In this document: piece by piece, positions 34,735-43,431 of the stretch
Layout: every line of letters starts with the position of its first letter
Position numbering within the stretch: the stretch's first letter is position 1
Assembly: GCA_030706745.1 (NCBI GenBank)
Contig: JAUZNX010000004.1
Span: 1-64,000 of the forward strand
DNA from: Bacteroidota bacterium
GTDB lineage: Bacteria; Bacteroidota; Ignavibacteria; Palsa-1295
Reading direction: 5' to 3'
DNA: 64,000 nucleotides
The notes under the pieces: model-generated
The model's input: only the letters and a program-made list of their open reading frames with translations
Database searches by the model: none
What the model was told of the DNA's origin: nothing
Translations under genes and position numbers: made by a program

Positions 34735-35456
34735 CTTGCATGCGGCTTCGTAACAGTGGCCTTTAGGCCACGGGGCTGCTTCCGGTCACGTGTGCTCTTC
34801 ACGGAGGGCCTTGATGTACTACGCGCACGAGGCTTAGAGGCCGCGGCTGCACTCTTCGTCTTAGACTTTTCGACCAACCGTTCGAGCGCATGTTCACCAA
34901 TATCGGCGTTCTTCTTTTTGCCAGGTGCCTGAGTACGCGAGCCATAGTGCAGGATAGGGTCCAATTCCCAATTCGGATCTGCATACTCGTCCTTATGCTT
35001 GAAGAGCAGCCAGTTATTCTCGCCGCGGCCCTTCATTTCAACCATATGGAATTCACCCTTGAGCTTTTTGCCCATCAGAATAAACGTGAGTTTGCCCTCC
35101 TTGATCTGTTCTTCGACTGGAGTATCACCGACCGGTTCATAGGTCCCCTTATCCCATATGCGAACTTCGCCAGCGCCGTACTCGCCTTCCGGTATGGTGC
35201 CTTCGAACGAGCCATACTCGATCGGATGGTCCTCGACCATCACAGCAAGGTGCTTGTCATTCGGATTCATGGAAGGACCCTTCGGCACAGCCCATGATTT
35301 CAGGACGCCCTCCATCTCCATCCGGAAATCGAAGTGTAGCTGTGTCGCGTGATGCTCGTGGATGAGAAATCGGCGTTTATTCGAAGCTTGTTTTTTGCCC
35401 TTTGGCTCCGAAGTCTTCGCGAAATTTCGCTTTTTATGGTAGAGATTCAGTGGCAT
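34731..35456 (-). CDS. ligD: DNA 3'-phosphoesterase (LigD PE domain), stand-alone
   Basis: About 241 aa from the ATG at 35456 (MPLNLYHKKRNFAKTSEPKG). PE-domain motif FLIHEHHATQLHFDFRMEME, AVPKGPSMNP and AVMVEDHPIEYGSFEGTIP. It removes 3' phosphates or ribonucleotides at ends. A Lys/Arg/Ala/Ser-rich tail (from about residue 190) follows the domain. The tail's coding DNA includes a GTGGCCTTTAGGCCAC palindrome (34756-34771). First gene of the three-gene end-joining operon. Confidence 0.9.
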   Translation of the reverse strand: MPLNLYHKKRNFAKTSEPKGKKQASNKRRFLIHEHHATQLHFDFRMEMEGVLKSWAVPKGPSMNPNDKHLAVMVEDHPIEYGSFEGTIPEGEYGAGEVRIWDKGTYEPVGDTPVEEQIKEGKLTFILMGKKLKGEFHMVEMKGRGENNWLLFKHKDEYADPNWELDPILHYGSRTQAPGKKKNADIGEHALERLVEKSKTKSAAAASKPRARSTSRPSVKSTRDRKQPRGLKATVTKPHAR

Positions 35457-35527
35457 GGTAAAGAATGATGAAACGAGAGTCCATTCTACGTGCCAAGTGC
35501 CTCCAAACTTCAATCCCGGAAATTGAG

Positions 35528-35535
35528 TAACTTTG
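35528..35535 (+). promoter_or_regulatory. TAnnTTTG promoter element
   Basis: TAACTTTG, matching the -7 element of FCB-group promoters, 45 nt before the ATG of the T9SS cargo gene. No good TTG -33 element is at the expected spacing, so this is suggestive only. The same octamer occurs at 39791 before another exported-protein gene. Confidence 0.45.
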
Positions 35536-35579
35536 CAGCGACGGTACGTCATTTCTCACAGTCAATTTCTCTTACGATC

Positions 35580-36641
35580 ATGAAAAGAATCATCACAATT
35601 CTCATCCTTGCATCGCTTTCATCGGCGGTGAGGGCACAAATCACCATTTCCGAAGCCGACTTTCTCTCGCTCGGGACACGGGGAGGGACCGACTTCAGCT
35701 CTACGGATACGACCGGCGTACGCGCGCTCGAAAATCTGAGCGGAGTGGCCGCGACCTGGGATTTCGGCGGACGAGCATACACGCAAAGCGAAACCGCCGG
35801 GACCGACTTGCTACCATACCCCAGCGGTGCTGCCCTGGCCAACGATCCTGACTTCACTTCCGCGACGAATGTCATCAAGCTCGTTGCTTCCGATGGGACG
35901 ATCACCTGGGACTTTCTCAAGCTCGATGCGACGGGTCTTTGGATCCTTGGCGCAAGTCAGGATAGTCTCGGAAATCAATCCAAGGTTCTGGCATATCAGC
36001 CTCCGCTGCAACAGTTTGCCTTTCCACTGACCTACGGCACGACGTGGCAATCTTCTTCATCGGTCGTGAGTCCTATGCTTCCACCCGGTGCAACGATAAC
36101 GCAATCCAGCCACGCTCGCGTCGATGGATACGGTACCCTTATTGCCGGAGGAGTCAGCAGTCAAACCCTCCGTCTGCGGGAGAAGGACATCATGTCCACA
36201 TCCGCGAGTTTCGGTGGGTTCACGTTTACCCAAACGGACACGACCTACAATTTCAGTTGGATCACGAAGGGCGCATATAGTGCCAGCATCTCCGCCGATT
36301 CAGCGTTGCGACCACAGGGCGTGAGCTATTCCGTGGCCAGCGCCAATTCTGCGGTGAACCAAGGCGCGGTATTGGATGATCCGCTGACGCTCCGCCTATC
36401 CATCAATCCTGCGTCGAACACGGAAACGCAGTTGTCCTATTCAATGAAGGACGCTGGCCCGGTCGAGGTAGCGCTCATGGATTATCTCGGGCGGAACGTG
36501 CGAATGGTGGTGGATGGCTGGGCGCAGGCTGGCCAGAACATCATACCGATCGATCCGAAGACGCTTGAGCCCGGCACGTACTTTATTCACCTCATGGCCA
36601 ATGGAATGAACGCCACGCAAAAGCTGGTGATTACGAGATAG
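35580..36641 (+). CDS. exported protein with T9SS C-terminal sorting domain
   Basis: About 353 aa from the ATG at 35580 (MKRIITILILASLSSAVRAQ signal). An Asp/Ser/Thr-rich beta body, then a type A sorting domain in the last ~85 residues (LSINPASNTETQLSYSM, VEVALMDYLGRNVRMV, GTYFIHLMANG, KLVITR). Expected to be exported by Sec, then by T9SS across the outer membrane. The passenger function is not recognised. The last 11 nt overlap the 3' end of the convergent CNNM gene. Confidence 0.85.
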   Translation: MKRIITILILASLSSAVRAQITISEADFLSLGTRGGTDFSSTDTTGVRALENLSGVAATWDFGGRAYTQSETAGTDLLPYPSGAALANDPDFTSATNVIKLVASDGTITWDFLKLDATGLWILGASQDSLGNQSKVLAYQPPLQQFAFPLTYGTTWQSSSSVVSPMLPPGATITQSSHARVDGYGTLIAGGVSSQTLRLREKDIMSTSASFGGFTFTQTDTTYNFSWITKGAYSASISADSALRPQGVSYSVASANSAVNQGAVLDDPLTLRLSINPASNTETQLSYSMKDAGPVEVALMDYLGRNVRMVVDGWAQAGQNIIPIDPKTLEPGTYFIHLMANGMNATQKLVITR

Positions 36642-38001
36642 TAGGAGAAGCGTCGATCGAAGGCACAGGAAGCTGCTCGATCTTGATTTGTTCGAGCTTG
36701 TGCCGCACTTTGCGGGTCACGGTGAAACGCAATCCGTTCACCGTGATCGCATCACCGATCGCGGGGATGCGACCGGCATGCTTCTGTACGTAACCGGAAA
36801 TGGTCTGGTAATCGCCACTCTCTTCGAGCGTCGGGAGCCGGGAATCGAATTGCTGGTTGAATTCCGCGACGGTCATTGTGGGATCGATATAGATCGCACC
36901 ATCTTTCTCGATTACATCGGGTGCTTCACTGGTGTCGGACTCGTCCCGAATTTCGCCGACGAGTTCTTCCAGAATATCTTCGAGTGTGACAATTCCCTCG
37001 ACGCCACCGTGTTCGCTGGCGACAACACCCATGTGGACGCGACGCTTTTGAAACTCGAGCAGAAGTTGTGAAATCGGTTGCGTTTCACTTACGAATAGAG
37101 CCGGTCGGATGGACCGTTCCAGAAGCGCGCGAAAGTCCTTATCGGCTTCGTGGCTTGGCACGCTCAGCCGTTCAAGCTGTCCGATGACCGGGAACAGGTC
37201 CTTGACGTGCAACACGCCAACGATGTGGTCGAAGGAATCGCGAAAGACTGGCAAACGCGAATAGCCTTCATCCTCGATCACTCGCAAAATCTGGCGCGGC
37301 TCCATGTCGAGATCGATGGCGACAACTTCCGAACGATGGACCATGATCTCTCGCACGGTTTTCTCGCCAAACTCGAAGAGCGATTCCATGATCGTTGATT
37401 CTTCGCGTTCCACAACTCCACGCCGGGCCGATTCGAGGAAAACATTCCGCAACTCTTCGCGCGTGTGTCCGCCTTCTTCGGAAGCTTTTGGCAAACCAAA
37501 TAAGTTGAGAACGGCATCGACCATTTTGTTGAGTCCCCAAATCAGAGGGAAGAAGATCCGATAGTATATTACCAGTGGCCGCGCTGCCACGAGCGCCACT
37601 TCCACCTCATAATTGATTGCCAGCACCTTCGCGATCTGCTCGCCGAAGACGATGTGGATCGAGGTCAGTATAAGGAAACCAAGGCCAAAGCTGACGGAGT
37701 GGAGCACCCCAGGAGAAATATTAAAGAGCGCGAAGAATGGTTCAATCAGTAGTGACATAAGCGGCTCGCCAATCCAGCCGAGGGCGAGGCTCGCGAGTGT
37801 AATACCGACTTGTGTCGCCGAAAGAAAGCTGTCGATATGATCGCGCACATGTTTCGCAGCGTGGGCGCGTCTATCGCCCAGCGCAAGCAGATCCTCGAGC
37901 TGAGATGTGCGCAGCTTCACCGCGGAATACTCCGCCATTACGAAGAAGCCATTCAGAAAAACCAGAATGAGAACAAGGAATATTTCAGCAAGCGTGGTCA
38001 T
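36631..38001 (-). CDS. CNNM/CorC family (hemolysin-like) transporter-associated protein
   Basis: 456 aa. N-terminal CNNM (DUF21) membrane domain with three to four TM helices (LAEIFLVLILVFLNGFFVMAEYSAVK; SATQVGITLASLALGWIGEP), a CBS pair (around 225-345: VREIMVHRSEVVAID, YSRLPVFRD, GIVTLEDILEELVGEI), and a C-terminal CorC/HlyC domain. Such proteins take part in magnesium/cobalt efflux. No operon partner is seen. Confidence 0.92.
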   Translation of the reverse strand: MTTLAEIFLVLILVFLNGFFVMAEYSAVKLRTSQLEDLLALGDRRAHAAKHVRDHIDSFLSATQVGITLASLALGWIGEPLMSLLIEPFFALFNISPGVLHSVSFGLGFLILTSIHIVFGEQIAKVLAINYEVEVALVAARPLVIYYRIFFPLIWGLNKMVDAVLNLFGLPKASEEGGHTREELRNVFLESARRGVVEREESTIMESLFEFGEKTVREIMVHRSEVVAIDLDMEPRQILRVIEDEGYSRLPVFRDSFDHIVGVLHVKDLFPVIGQLERLSVPSHEADKDFRALLERSIRPALFVSETQPISQLLLEFQKRRVHMGVVASEHGGVEGIVTLEDILEELVGEIRDESDTSEAPDVIEKDGAIYIDPTMTVAEFNQQFDSRLPTLEESGDYQTISGYVQKHAGRIPAIGDAITVNGLRFTVTRKVRHKLEQIKIEQLPVPSIDASPTIS

Positions 38002-38039
38002 AGAAGTACCGGCAATTTACGAAATATTTCAGCTCTGGG

Positions 38040-38067
38040 AATTATGAATGCTCAATGATGAATTATG
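38040..38067. repeat. short AATTATGAATG-type repeat
   Basis: GAATTATGAATGCTCAATGA followed by TGAATTATG precedes the P-loop kinase gene and overlaps its most upstream possible start (ATG 38065). This is one more member of the degenerate short-unit repeats in the window. Confidence 0.5.
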
Positions 38068-38076
38068 CTCGCTCGA

Positions 38077-38616
38077 ATGGACGATTATGATACGCTCCAA
38101 AAAGTCTGTGTGATTGGCTCGTCAGCCAGCGGAAAGACGACCTTTGCGCGGGCGCTTGCCGCCCGAATAGGCTGCGAGCACATCGAGCTCGACGCATTGT
38201 ACCACGATCCGAACTGGACGGCCGTGCCGTGGGACGTGTTTCGCGAGCGGGCCCAGGCACGACTCGCTAGCGAGCGATGGGTCTGCGATGGGTACTACGA
38301 CAATCAGGCCGGACACTTCGATCGTGCCGATCTGATCGTCTGGCTTGACTATCCATTCCGCATTGTGCTTTCGCGCGTGTTGCGCCGGACCGTGCGGCGG
38401 GTGTTCATCCACGAGGAATTGTGGAACGGCAATCGCGAAACGCTCCGGAAGACGTTTTCCCGAGAGAGTATCGTCGTGTGGGTCTTCCAGACGTATTGGA
38501 AACGGCGGCGCCAGATTCCAATGCGATTGAGCCTCTGCGGTACGCCGGTCGTTCGGTTTCGGCATCCCCGCGAGGCAAGCGCCTGGATGCGACAAATAAA
38601 AAGCCCCTCGAATTGA
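38077..38616 (+). CDS. P-loop kinase-like ATPase (FlaR/topology-modulation family)
   Basis: About 179 aa from the ATG at 38077; another ATG is at 38065, in a repeat. Walker A GSSASGKTTFARAL, then HIELDALYHDPNW, WVCDGYYD, LIVWLDYPF and RRxRR-type Arg clusters, typical of adenylate-kinase-like proteins labelled FlaR or DNA topology modulation protein. Probably phosphorylates a small molecule; the substrate is unknown. Its stop codon lies inside the terminator hairpin of the convergent gene. Confidence 0.82.
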   Translation: MDDYDTLQKVCVIGSSASGKTTFARALAARIGCEHIELDALYHDPNWTAVPWDVFRERAQARLASERWVCDGYYDNQAGHFDRADLIVWLDYPFRIVLSRVLRRTVRRVFIHEELWNGNRETLRKTFSRESIVVWVFQTYWKRRRQIPMRLSLCGTPVVRFRHPREASAWMRQIKSPSN

Positions 38617-38623
38617 GGGGCTT
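38594..38623 (-). terminator. intrinsic terminator
   Basis: On the minus strand AAGCCCCTC-AATTC-GAGGGGCTT is followed by TTTATTTG. It ends the T9SS gene at 38669-39199. The hairpin overlaps the stop codon of the convergent P-loop kinase gene. Confidence 0.85.
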
Positions 38624-38668
38624 GTAAAGGATGAATTCATCCTTCTCTCTTCGAAATAACCTCGGTAA

Positions 38669-39199
38669 TCATTTCAGGAGCACCATGCGCTTGGAGGCGG
38701 TAAAGGTACCGGCATCCATGCGGTAAATGTATGTCCCTGAGGGTAGATTGTCCGCGTCGCTGAATTCGATCGAGTATGTACCCGGATCCTTGACTTCATC
38801 CACTAACGCCGAGTGCACTTCTTCGCCCAGGAGGTTCATGACACGAATTGTTACCTTCGTGCGCTCCGGAACGGAGAATTTAATCGTCGTTGACGGGTTG
38901 AATGGATTCGGATAGTTCTGCTCGAGCGCGAAACCCTCGGCGTTTGCGTCATAGTTGATCTTCACGCCACCAGTGGGCCGGAATGTATACCAGAACCCCT
39001 GATAGTTTGTGAAGACGCCTGACTGCGCAATCCCGATAACCGCCTGGCCGATCGTACCATCTACTGCGTACGTGCCATTCGACATCGGGGTCGCACCCGC
39101 CGCGATTACGCTTCTCACGATTTGATAATTCTGAGCACGAACGGTAAAGCTCGTCCCCAAAAATACCAATCCTGCGATGACTAATGCGCGAATGTTCAT
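38669..39199 (-). CDS. small exported protein with T9SS sorting domain
   Basis: 176 aa from the ATG at 39199 (MNIRALVIAGLVFLGTSFTVRAQ). A short N-terminal segment (YQIVRSVIAAGATPMSNGTYAVDGT, repeated in similar FCB proteins) and then a classic type A sorting domain with FALEQNYPNPFNPSTTIKFS, VMNLLGEEV, GTYIYRM and KRMVLLK. Nearly all sorting domain with little passenger. Function unknown. Confidence 0.88.
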   Translation of the reverse strand: MNIRALVIAGLVFLGTSFTVRAQNYQIVRSVIAAGATPMSNGTYAVDGTIGQAVIGIAQSGVFTNYQGFWYTFRPTGGVKINYDANAEGFALEQNYPNPFNPSTTIKFSVPERTKVTIRVMNLLGEEVHSALVDEVKDPGTYSIEFSDADNLPSGTYIYRMDAGTFTASKRMVLLK

Positions 39200-39336
39200 G
39201 TTAGATTGATCCCTTCGATTGTTTTCGTCGAGAGAGAGTTCACATAATGATACAAGAAATCCTATGGAAAGCTTCCCGAATTCTGGATTAATTATTAATG
39301 CTGAATCATTCAAATTAAGTGCCCCATAGAAAGAAT

Positions 39337-39753
39337 ATGCTTCCGCGCGTGATTTCGGCAGGTGGCGTCGTAATAAACCGGAATGGCGAGATTCTTTTTT
39401 GCCATCCGACCAGCGCCCGGTGGACTCAATGGTCCATGCCGAAGGGGTTGGTCGAGCCGGACGAACCGATCGAGAAGGCCGCGTTGCGGGAAGTCCTCGA
39501 GGAATCCGGATGGAAGTGCCGGATCATCAAACGGCTGGAAACCGAGACTGAGTACCGCACTGCTCGCGATGGCCGAAGCGTGATGAAGACGCTCGTCCTC
39601 TTCCTCATGAAGCCGATCGCCAAGACTTCAGAGCCCGACGACGAACACGATTCATTCCGTTGGGTCCCGTTTGAGAAGGTGGAAAAATACGCCTCGGCAC
39701 GGGAGCTTCCGCTCATTCTTGAAGCCATCGAGATTTTTCGTATTCAAAGGTGA
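39337..39753 (+). CDS. Nudix hydrolase
   Basis: 138 aa from the ATG at 39337; an upstream GTG at 39319 is possible. The Nudix box is complete, GLVEPDEPIEKAALREVLEE then SGW (Gx5Ex7REUxEExGU). WSMPKG and the size resemble diadenosine-polyphosphate or (d)NTP-cleaning hydrolases. Cytoplasmic; substrate not determined. Confidence 0.92.
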   Translation: MLPRVISAGGVVINRNGEILFCHPTSARWTQWSMPKGLVEPDEPIEKAALREVLEESGWKCRIIKRLETETEYRTARDGRSVMKTLVLFLMKPIAKTSEPDDEHDSFRWVPFEKVEKYASARELPLILEAIEIFRIQR

Positions 39754-39790
39754 TTGAAACCTTTCGCAAGCAGAGTGGCGTCTTATGACG

Positions 39791-39798
39791 TAACTTTG
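39791..39798 (+). promoter_or_regulatory. TAnnTTTG promoter element
   Basis: TAACTTTG 20 nt upstream of the lipoprotein ATG at 39818, identical to the element at 35528. The -33 region has TTTC rather than TTG, at about 25 nt spacing. Suggestive. Confidence 0.45.
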
Positions 39799-39817
39799 CA
39801 GGTCGTAATTTTTTGGA

Positions 39818-40063
39818 ATGTCAATGAATAAGACACTACTCGCTATTTTCTGCCTCCTGCTGCTGCCGCTTGCTTCATGCGCCGACAAGATGACCGATCG
39901 CCATAGTGAAATGGTCGGTGGCGGTCAAGGCGTAACCAATATCCACGAAGTGACTCCTGCGAATTCCGACGGCATGGGAAAACCAATTGCCGGCGGCAAG
40001 ATCAATACGACTCCAGACTCAATGTGGAATCAGGCCTCGCCGCTCGAAGCGAAGCCGTTCTAA
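39818..40063 (+). CDS. small lipoprotein, 81 aa
   Basis: Lipoprotein signal MNKTLLAIFCLLLLPLASC with lipobox LASC; the start is ATG 39818 or 39824. The mature peptide is ~60 aa, polar, without a recognised domain. It is preceded by a promoter-like TAACTTTG. Function unknown. Confidence 0.7.
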   Translation: MSMNKTLLAIFCLLLLPLASCADKMTDRHSEMVGGGQGVTNIHEVTPANSDGMGKPIAGGKINTTPDSMWNQASPLEAKPF

Positions 40064-40140
40064 GTGTGACGCGTAGTTGGCAGCGCGTATCGCATGGGAA
40101 CGCCAGCAGGCTGCGCGTTACGCATCGCGCGCGTTACGAT

Positions 40141-40365
40141 TTACAGGTCCTTAAACTCGGCATCCTTCATGCCGGAGCGATCTATCTTTGGAGTTTCCTT
40201 TTTTTGGCGGTGGAACCACCGTTCTTGCGATCGCTCCCGTTCGCGTTCGTCATAGCCGCGACGAAACGGCGCGGCAATCCGCTTGACCACCATGTAGAAG
40301 AGGTATGCGAAGAAGAGAAATTCAATAAGCCGCGCCACGAAGCACCGAACACCAGAACGCGCCAA
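40141..40365 (-). CDS. DUF4834-like small membrane protein
   Basis: 74 aa. One TM helix (RLIEFLFFAYLFYMVVKRIAAPF) then a very charged Arg/Glu/Lys tail ending GMKDAEFKDL, the layout of small DUF4834-type proteins common in FCB bacteria. Function unknown. It is divergent from the propeller gene at 40397. Confidence 0.6.
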   Translation of the reverse strand: MARSGVRCFVARLIEFLFFAYLFYMVVKRIAAPFRRGYDERERERSQERWFHRQKKETPKIDRSGMKDAEFKDL

Positions 40366-40396
40366 TGAAATTCAGTTGGACCGCGTTCCAATTCAA

Positions 40397-41881
40397 ATGA
40401 AGCGACTCCTTGCGCTCGTATTAATTCTCGCGGCAACTCAGGCCTCCGCCCAATTCGTGAAGCAAAAGCTGATAGTCCCACCTCGTTTCCTTCCACTCTA
40501 CGATTCGAGCAGGACTATCATGCTTCCCGCTGAATATCAAATTCAGGTATTCTACGCAGGCAGCCCATTCGTTCGCCCACGCTTCATGGCGATGGGTCCA
40601 AATAATACAATCTACATTGCCGATCTCACGCCCGGTCGCATTTACGCCATCGAGGATACCAACCGTGATGGCGTGGCCGACACAGCGCGGTTGGCCTCGA
40701 TGGTCGTGGACTCCGCGCATAGCCTGGCTTTCCACGACAACGCGTTGTACGTCGCTATCCCCGACGGGGTGAGAAAATTTCGTGATACGGACCACGATGG
40801 TTTTTACGAAACCGAGGATCCATTTATCTCCGGTATCGGAGCTACGGGCGTGTACAATCACTTTACTCGCACAGTTCTATTCGATACTCTCTCGCGTTGC
40901 GTGTATCTTGGCGTCGGCGCTTCATGCAACGCTTGCCGAGAATCTGACACCGAGCGAGCAGCGATTCTCCGATTCAATCTGGATGGTTCTGGCAAGAGCA
41001 TTTACGCCTCAGGTTTGCGGAATCCACTCGGCTTGGCGATCAATCCCGTCAATAGTAAACTTTGGTGCGCGAATGCCGATCGCGATGGGCTCTCGGACAG
41101 CACACCACCGGAAATTATCACCTCTGTCACACCCAGTGGATTCTATGGCTGGCCGTTTGCGTATGGGACAGGACAGTGGGATAATTTTCAGGCGCGTCCT
41201 GAGTATACCGCGATGCTTCCGATCACAGCCTCCGATAGCGCAAGGGTTGCCTCGATGACAGTCGGCGACCTCCAACTGGTCGCACATTGCACTCCAATGG
41301 CGATCATGTTTTACCGCGATCCCCGCATCTACATCAAACCTCCACCACAAACTGCGCTCGTCGCGATTCACGGCTCCTCACCCGGCGGCAGGTCTATTGC
41401 GGTAGGATACAAAGTTATTCAGCTTACATTCGATGATGCAGGACGCCTCGATAGTACATCCGATTTCCTGACCGGCTTCCTCACCGATTCGATCAACTAC
41501 AAATTCTGGGGCCGGCCGTGTGGCTTAGTGCAGGATTCTGCAGGCGACATCTATCTTTCCAGCGATCTCGGTATTCCGGCTATTTACAGAATTTGCCTTC
41601 GTAACTCCAGCTCGGTCGGCTCGCCAAAGCCATTGCCCGCATCGATCTCGGTTTATCCTAATCCCGCGAGTGACTTGATCTCCGTATCGCTGCCATCAAA
41701 CTTGGTCGACGCGCATTCTCGACTTCAGTTGCTCGATGCGCTCGGCCGAACGATCAGACAGATCCAATTTGATCGGTCGCCGATCTCGATCGATGTCCAT
41801 GACATCGCGAACGGACAATGTTTTCTTCGGGTCGTTGGTGGTGAGTCCAGTATTACGTGCCCGATCGTGATTGCGAAGTAA
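40397..41881 (+). CDS. secreted beta-propeller (sorbosone-dehydrogenase-like) with T9SS sorting domain
   Basis: 494 aa from the ATG at 40397 (signal MKRLLALVLILAATQASA). A six-blade glucose/sorbosone-dehydrogenase-type propeller (RPRFMAMGPNNTIYIADL, IYAIEDTNRDGVAD, ASGLRNPLGLAINPVNSKLW, GFYGWPFAYG). Then a T9SS type A sorting domain in the last ~80 residues (ISVYPNPASDLISVSL, LLDALGRTIRQIQF). Secreted or cell-surface. Catalysis is not shown; PQQ-site conservation was not verified. Confidence 0.85.
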   Translation: MKRLLALVLILAATQASAQFVKQKLIVPPRFLPLYDSSRTIMLPAEYQIQVFYAGSPFVRPRFMAMGPNNTIYIADLTPGRIYAIEDTNRDGVADTARLASMVVDSAHSLAFHDNALYVAIPDGVRKFRDTDHDGFYETEDPFISGIGATGVYNHFTRTVLFDTLSRCVYLGVGASCNACRESDTERAAILRFNLDGSGKSIYASGLRNPLGLAINPVNSKLWCANADRDGLSDSTPPEIITSVTPSGFYGWPFAYGTGQWDNFQARPEYTAMLPITASDSARVASMTVGDLQLVAHCTPMAIMFYRDPRIYIKPPPQTALVAIHGSSPGGRSIAVGYKVIQLTFDDAGRLDSTSDFLTGFLTDSINYKFWGRPCGLVQDSAGDIYLSSDLGIPAIYRICLRNSSSVGSPKPLPASISVYPNPASDLISVSLPSNLVDAHSRLQLLDALGRTIRQIQFDRSPISIDVHDIANGQCFLRVVGGESSITCPIVIAK

Positions 41882-41884
41882 TCC

Positions 41885-42550
41885 TCACAACGAAAAGAAC
41901 TTCTCGTCAACGACCGAAATATATTCCACCGGTGGATGTGGATCGCGGTAGATCGCATCAATCACAAGATCGACGTGCTCGGGATTGTGGGCAAAATCCA
42001 TGCGGTTCGAATCGACGACGATAAGTCGCGTTGCCCGATAGTGATAGAAGAAGTGGTTGTAGGCCTCCACGACACTGTGCAGATACTCGCGTGAGATTTG
42101 TTTTTCGAAATCCCGGCCACGCTTCTGAATATTCTCAAGTAGCGACGGAACGCCGGCCTGCAAATAGATGACAACATCCGGCAATGGGATTTCGCGATTC
42201 AGCGTCTGCTCGATCTCCTCATAAAGCTTTAGCTCATCATCCGAAAGATTGATCGAAGCAAAGATCCGGTCCTTTGCAAAAATGTAGTCGCTCGTCCACC
42301 GCTCGACGAATAAGTCGGGCTGAAGTAGTTCGCGCTGCTGCCGGTAGCGCGAGAGCAAGAAGAAGATTTGCGTTTGAAACGCGAGCCGTTTCGGGTCTTC
42401 GTAGAAGTTTGATAAAAACGGGTTCTCCTCGAATCGCTCGAGCACCGGCTGTGCATCGATGCGCGCGGCAATCGCCTTGGCAAGCGTGGTCTTGCCGGCT
42501 CCAATGGCCCCTTCGACCGCGATATACCGCGGTGCGTTTTCCTCAGTCAT
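41885..42550 (-). CDS. deoxynucleoside kinase
   Basis: 221 aa. P-loop AVEGAIGAGKTTLA (near residues 10-24), VERWTSDYIF, lid region RGRDFEKQISREYL. It phosphorylates deoxynucleosides for salvage. It starts 4 nt after the folK stop, a common pairing in FCB genomes. Last gene of the thiolase-folB-folK run. Confidence 0.9.
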   Translation of the reverse strand: MTEENAPRYIAVEGAIGAGKTTLAKAIAARIDAQPVLERFEENPFLSNFYEDPKRLAFQTQIFFLLSRYRQQRELLQPDLFVERWTSDYIFAKDRIFASINLSDDELKLYEEIEQTLNREIPLPDVVIYLQAGVPSLLENIQKRGRDFEKQISREYLHSVVEAYNHFFYHYRATRLIVVDSNRMDFAHNPEHVDLVIDAIYRDPHPPVEYISVVDEKFFSL

Positions 42551-42553
42551 TCC

Positions 42554-43063
42554 TTAGGCGAGTGCGATGTCTGTCTTGTGAATACCGGAGCAGTCAACGT
42601 CCTTCAGTAATTCCCAAATCGTTCTATGCAACACAGGATGCACAAAATTAACATCCAAATCGGCGAGCGGCGCAAGAACGAACGCGCGATGCGAAATCTC
42701 CGGATGTGGAATCATGAGATCCGCACTGTTCAAAATCAGATCTTCATAGAACAAAATATCGAAGTCGATCTCGCGTTCGTGCCATCGCGGGCGATCTTTG
42801 CGACCGATCTTGTGCTCGAAACTCTTCAGCTTCGCAAGCAACTCGAGCGGACCTTCCTGCGTCAACAATTCCACAACGGCATTCAGGTACATCGGCTGCA
42901 AATGTTCACCGATAGGCTCCGTCTCATATACCGGACTGATCTTCGCAACCTCGCCCGCACTTCTTAGCAGTGCGACCGCCGACTCAATATGCTCTGATCT
43001 CGGCTCGATGTTCGAACCAAGACCAATGAAGACCCGTGCGAGTTCGATTCCTTCATCCCTCAT
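42554..43063 (-). CDS. folK: 2-amino-4-hydroxy-6-hydroxymethyldihydropteridine pyrophosphokinase
   Basis: 169 aa. HPPK motifs VFIGLGSNIEPR, ISPVYETEPIG, KSFEHKIGRKDRPRWHEREIDFDIL and IPHPEISHRAFVLAPLADL. It transfers pyrophosphate to the pterin in folate synthesis. The first codons (MRDEG) are encoded by a GGATGAAG-type repeat that also encodes the end of folB, so the exact start is uncertain by a few residues (alternative: VFIGLGSN just inside). Confidence 0.93.
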   Translation of the reverse strand: MRDEGIELARVFIGLGSNIEPRSEHIESAVALLRSAGEVAKISPVYETEPIGEHLQPMYLNAVVELLTQEGPLELLAKLKSFEHKIGRKDRPRWHEREIDFDILFYEDLILNSADLMIPHPEISHRAFVLAPLADLDVNFVHPVLHRTIWELLKDVDCSGIHKTDIALA

Positions 43064-43087
43064 CCCTCAGCCTTCATCCTTCTTCAG
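43050..43087. repeat. GGATGAAG repeat at the folB/folK junction
   Basis: The minus strand reads GAAGAAGGATGAAGGCTGAG then GGATGAGGGATGAAGG. It spans the last codons and stop of folB, the gap and the first codons of folK. Same unit as 138-184. Confidence 0.85.
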
Positions 43088-43429
43088 GCGGTGGCATTCT
43101 ACCTCAACACTATCGAGCACACCGCCAATCGCCGCACCAGGTTTGCGAACTCGAACGATTACCTCCTCGGCGGGAAAATCCGAAAGCAATCGCCTTGCGA
43201 TCACATCCGCAAGCGATTCAATCAAGCGATGTTTCGTCGAACTGAGCTCCTCGACCGTTCGCTGTAGCTTCACATAATCGACCGTATCGGCCAGATCATC
43301 ACTTTTCGCCGCTTGCTCCAGATCGGCTCGCAACTCCACATCGATCTCGAAACGCCCGCCATGCTCGCGCTCGTGCGCGTGCGCGCCGTGATAACCGTAG
43401 ACCTGAATGTTCTTGAGGCGAATCCACAT
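43067..43429 (-). CDS. folB: dihydroneopterin aldolase
   Basis: 120 aa from the ATG at 43429 (MWIRLKNIQVYGYHGAHAHE). DHNA motifs YGYHGAHAHEREHGGRFEIDVEL, DTVDYVKL, and C-terminal VIVRVRKPGAAIGGVLDSVEVE. Converts dihydroneopterin to the hydroxymethylpterin used by FolK, whose gene follows. The C-terminal residues (KKDEG) come from the GGATGAAG repeat. Starts 2 nt after the thiolase stop region. Confidence 0.92.
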   Translation of the reverse strand: MWIRLKNIQVYGYHGAHAHEREHGGRFEIDVELRADLEQAAKSDDLADTVDYVKLQRTVEELSSTKHRLIESLADVIARRLLSDFPAEEVIVRVRKPGAAIGGVLDSVEVECHRLKKDEG

Positions 43430-43431
43430 AA

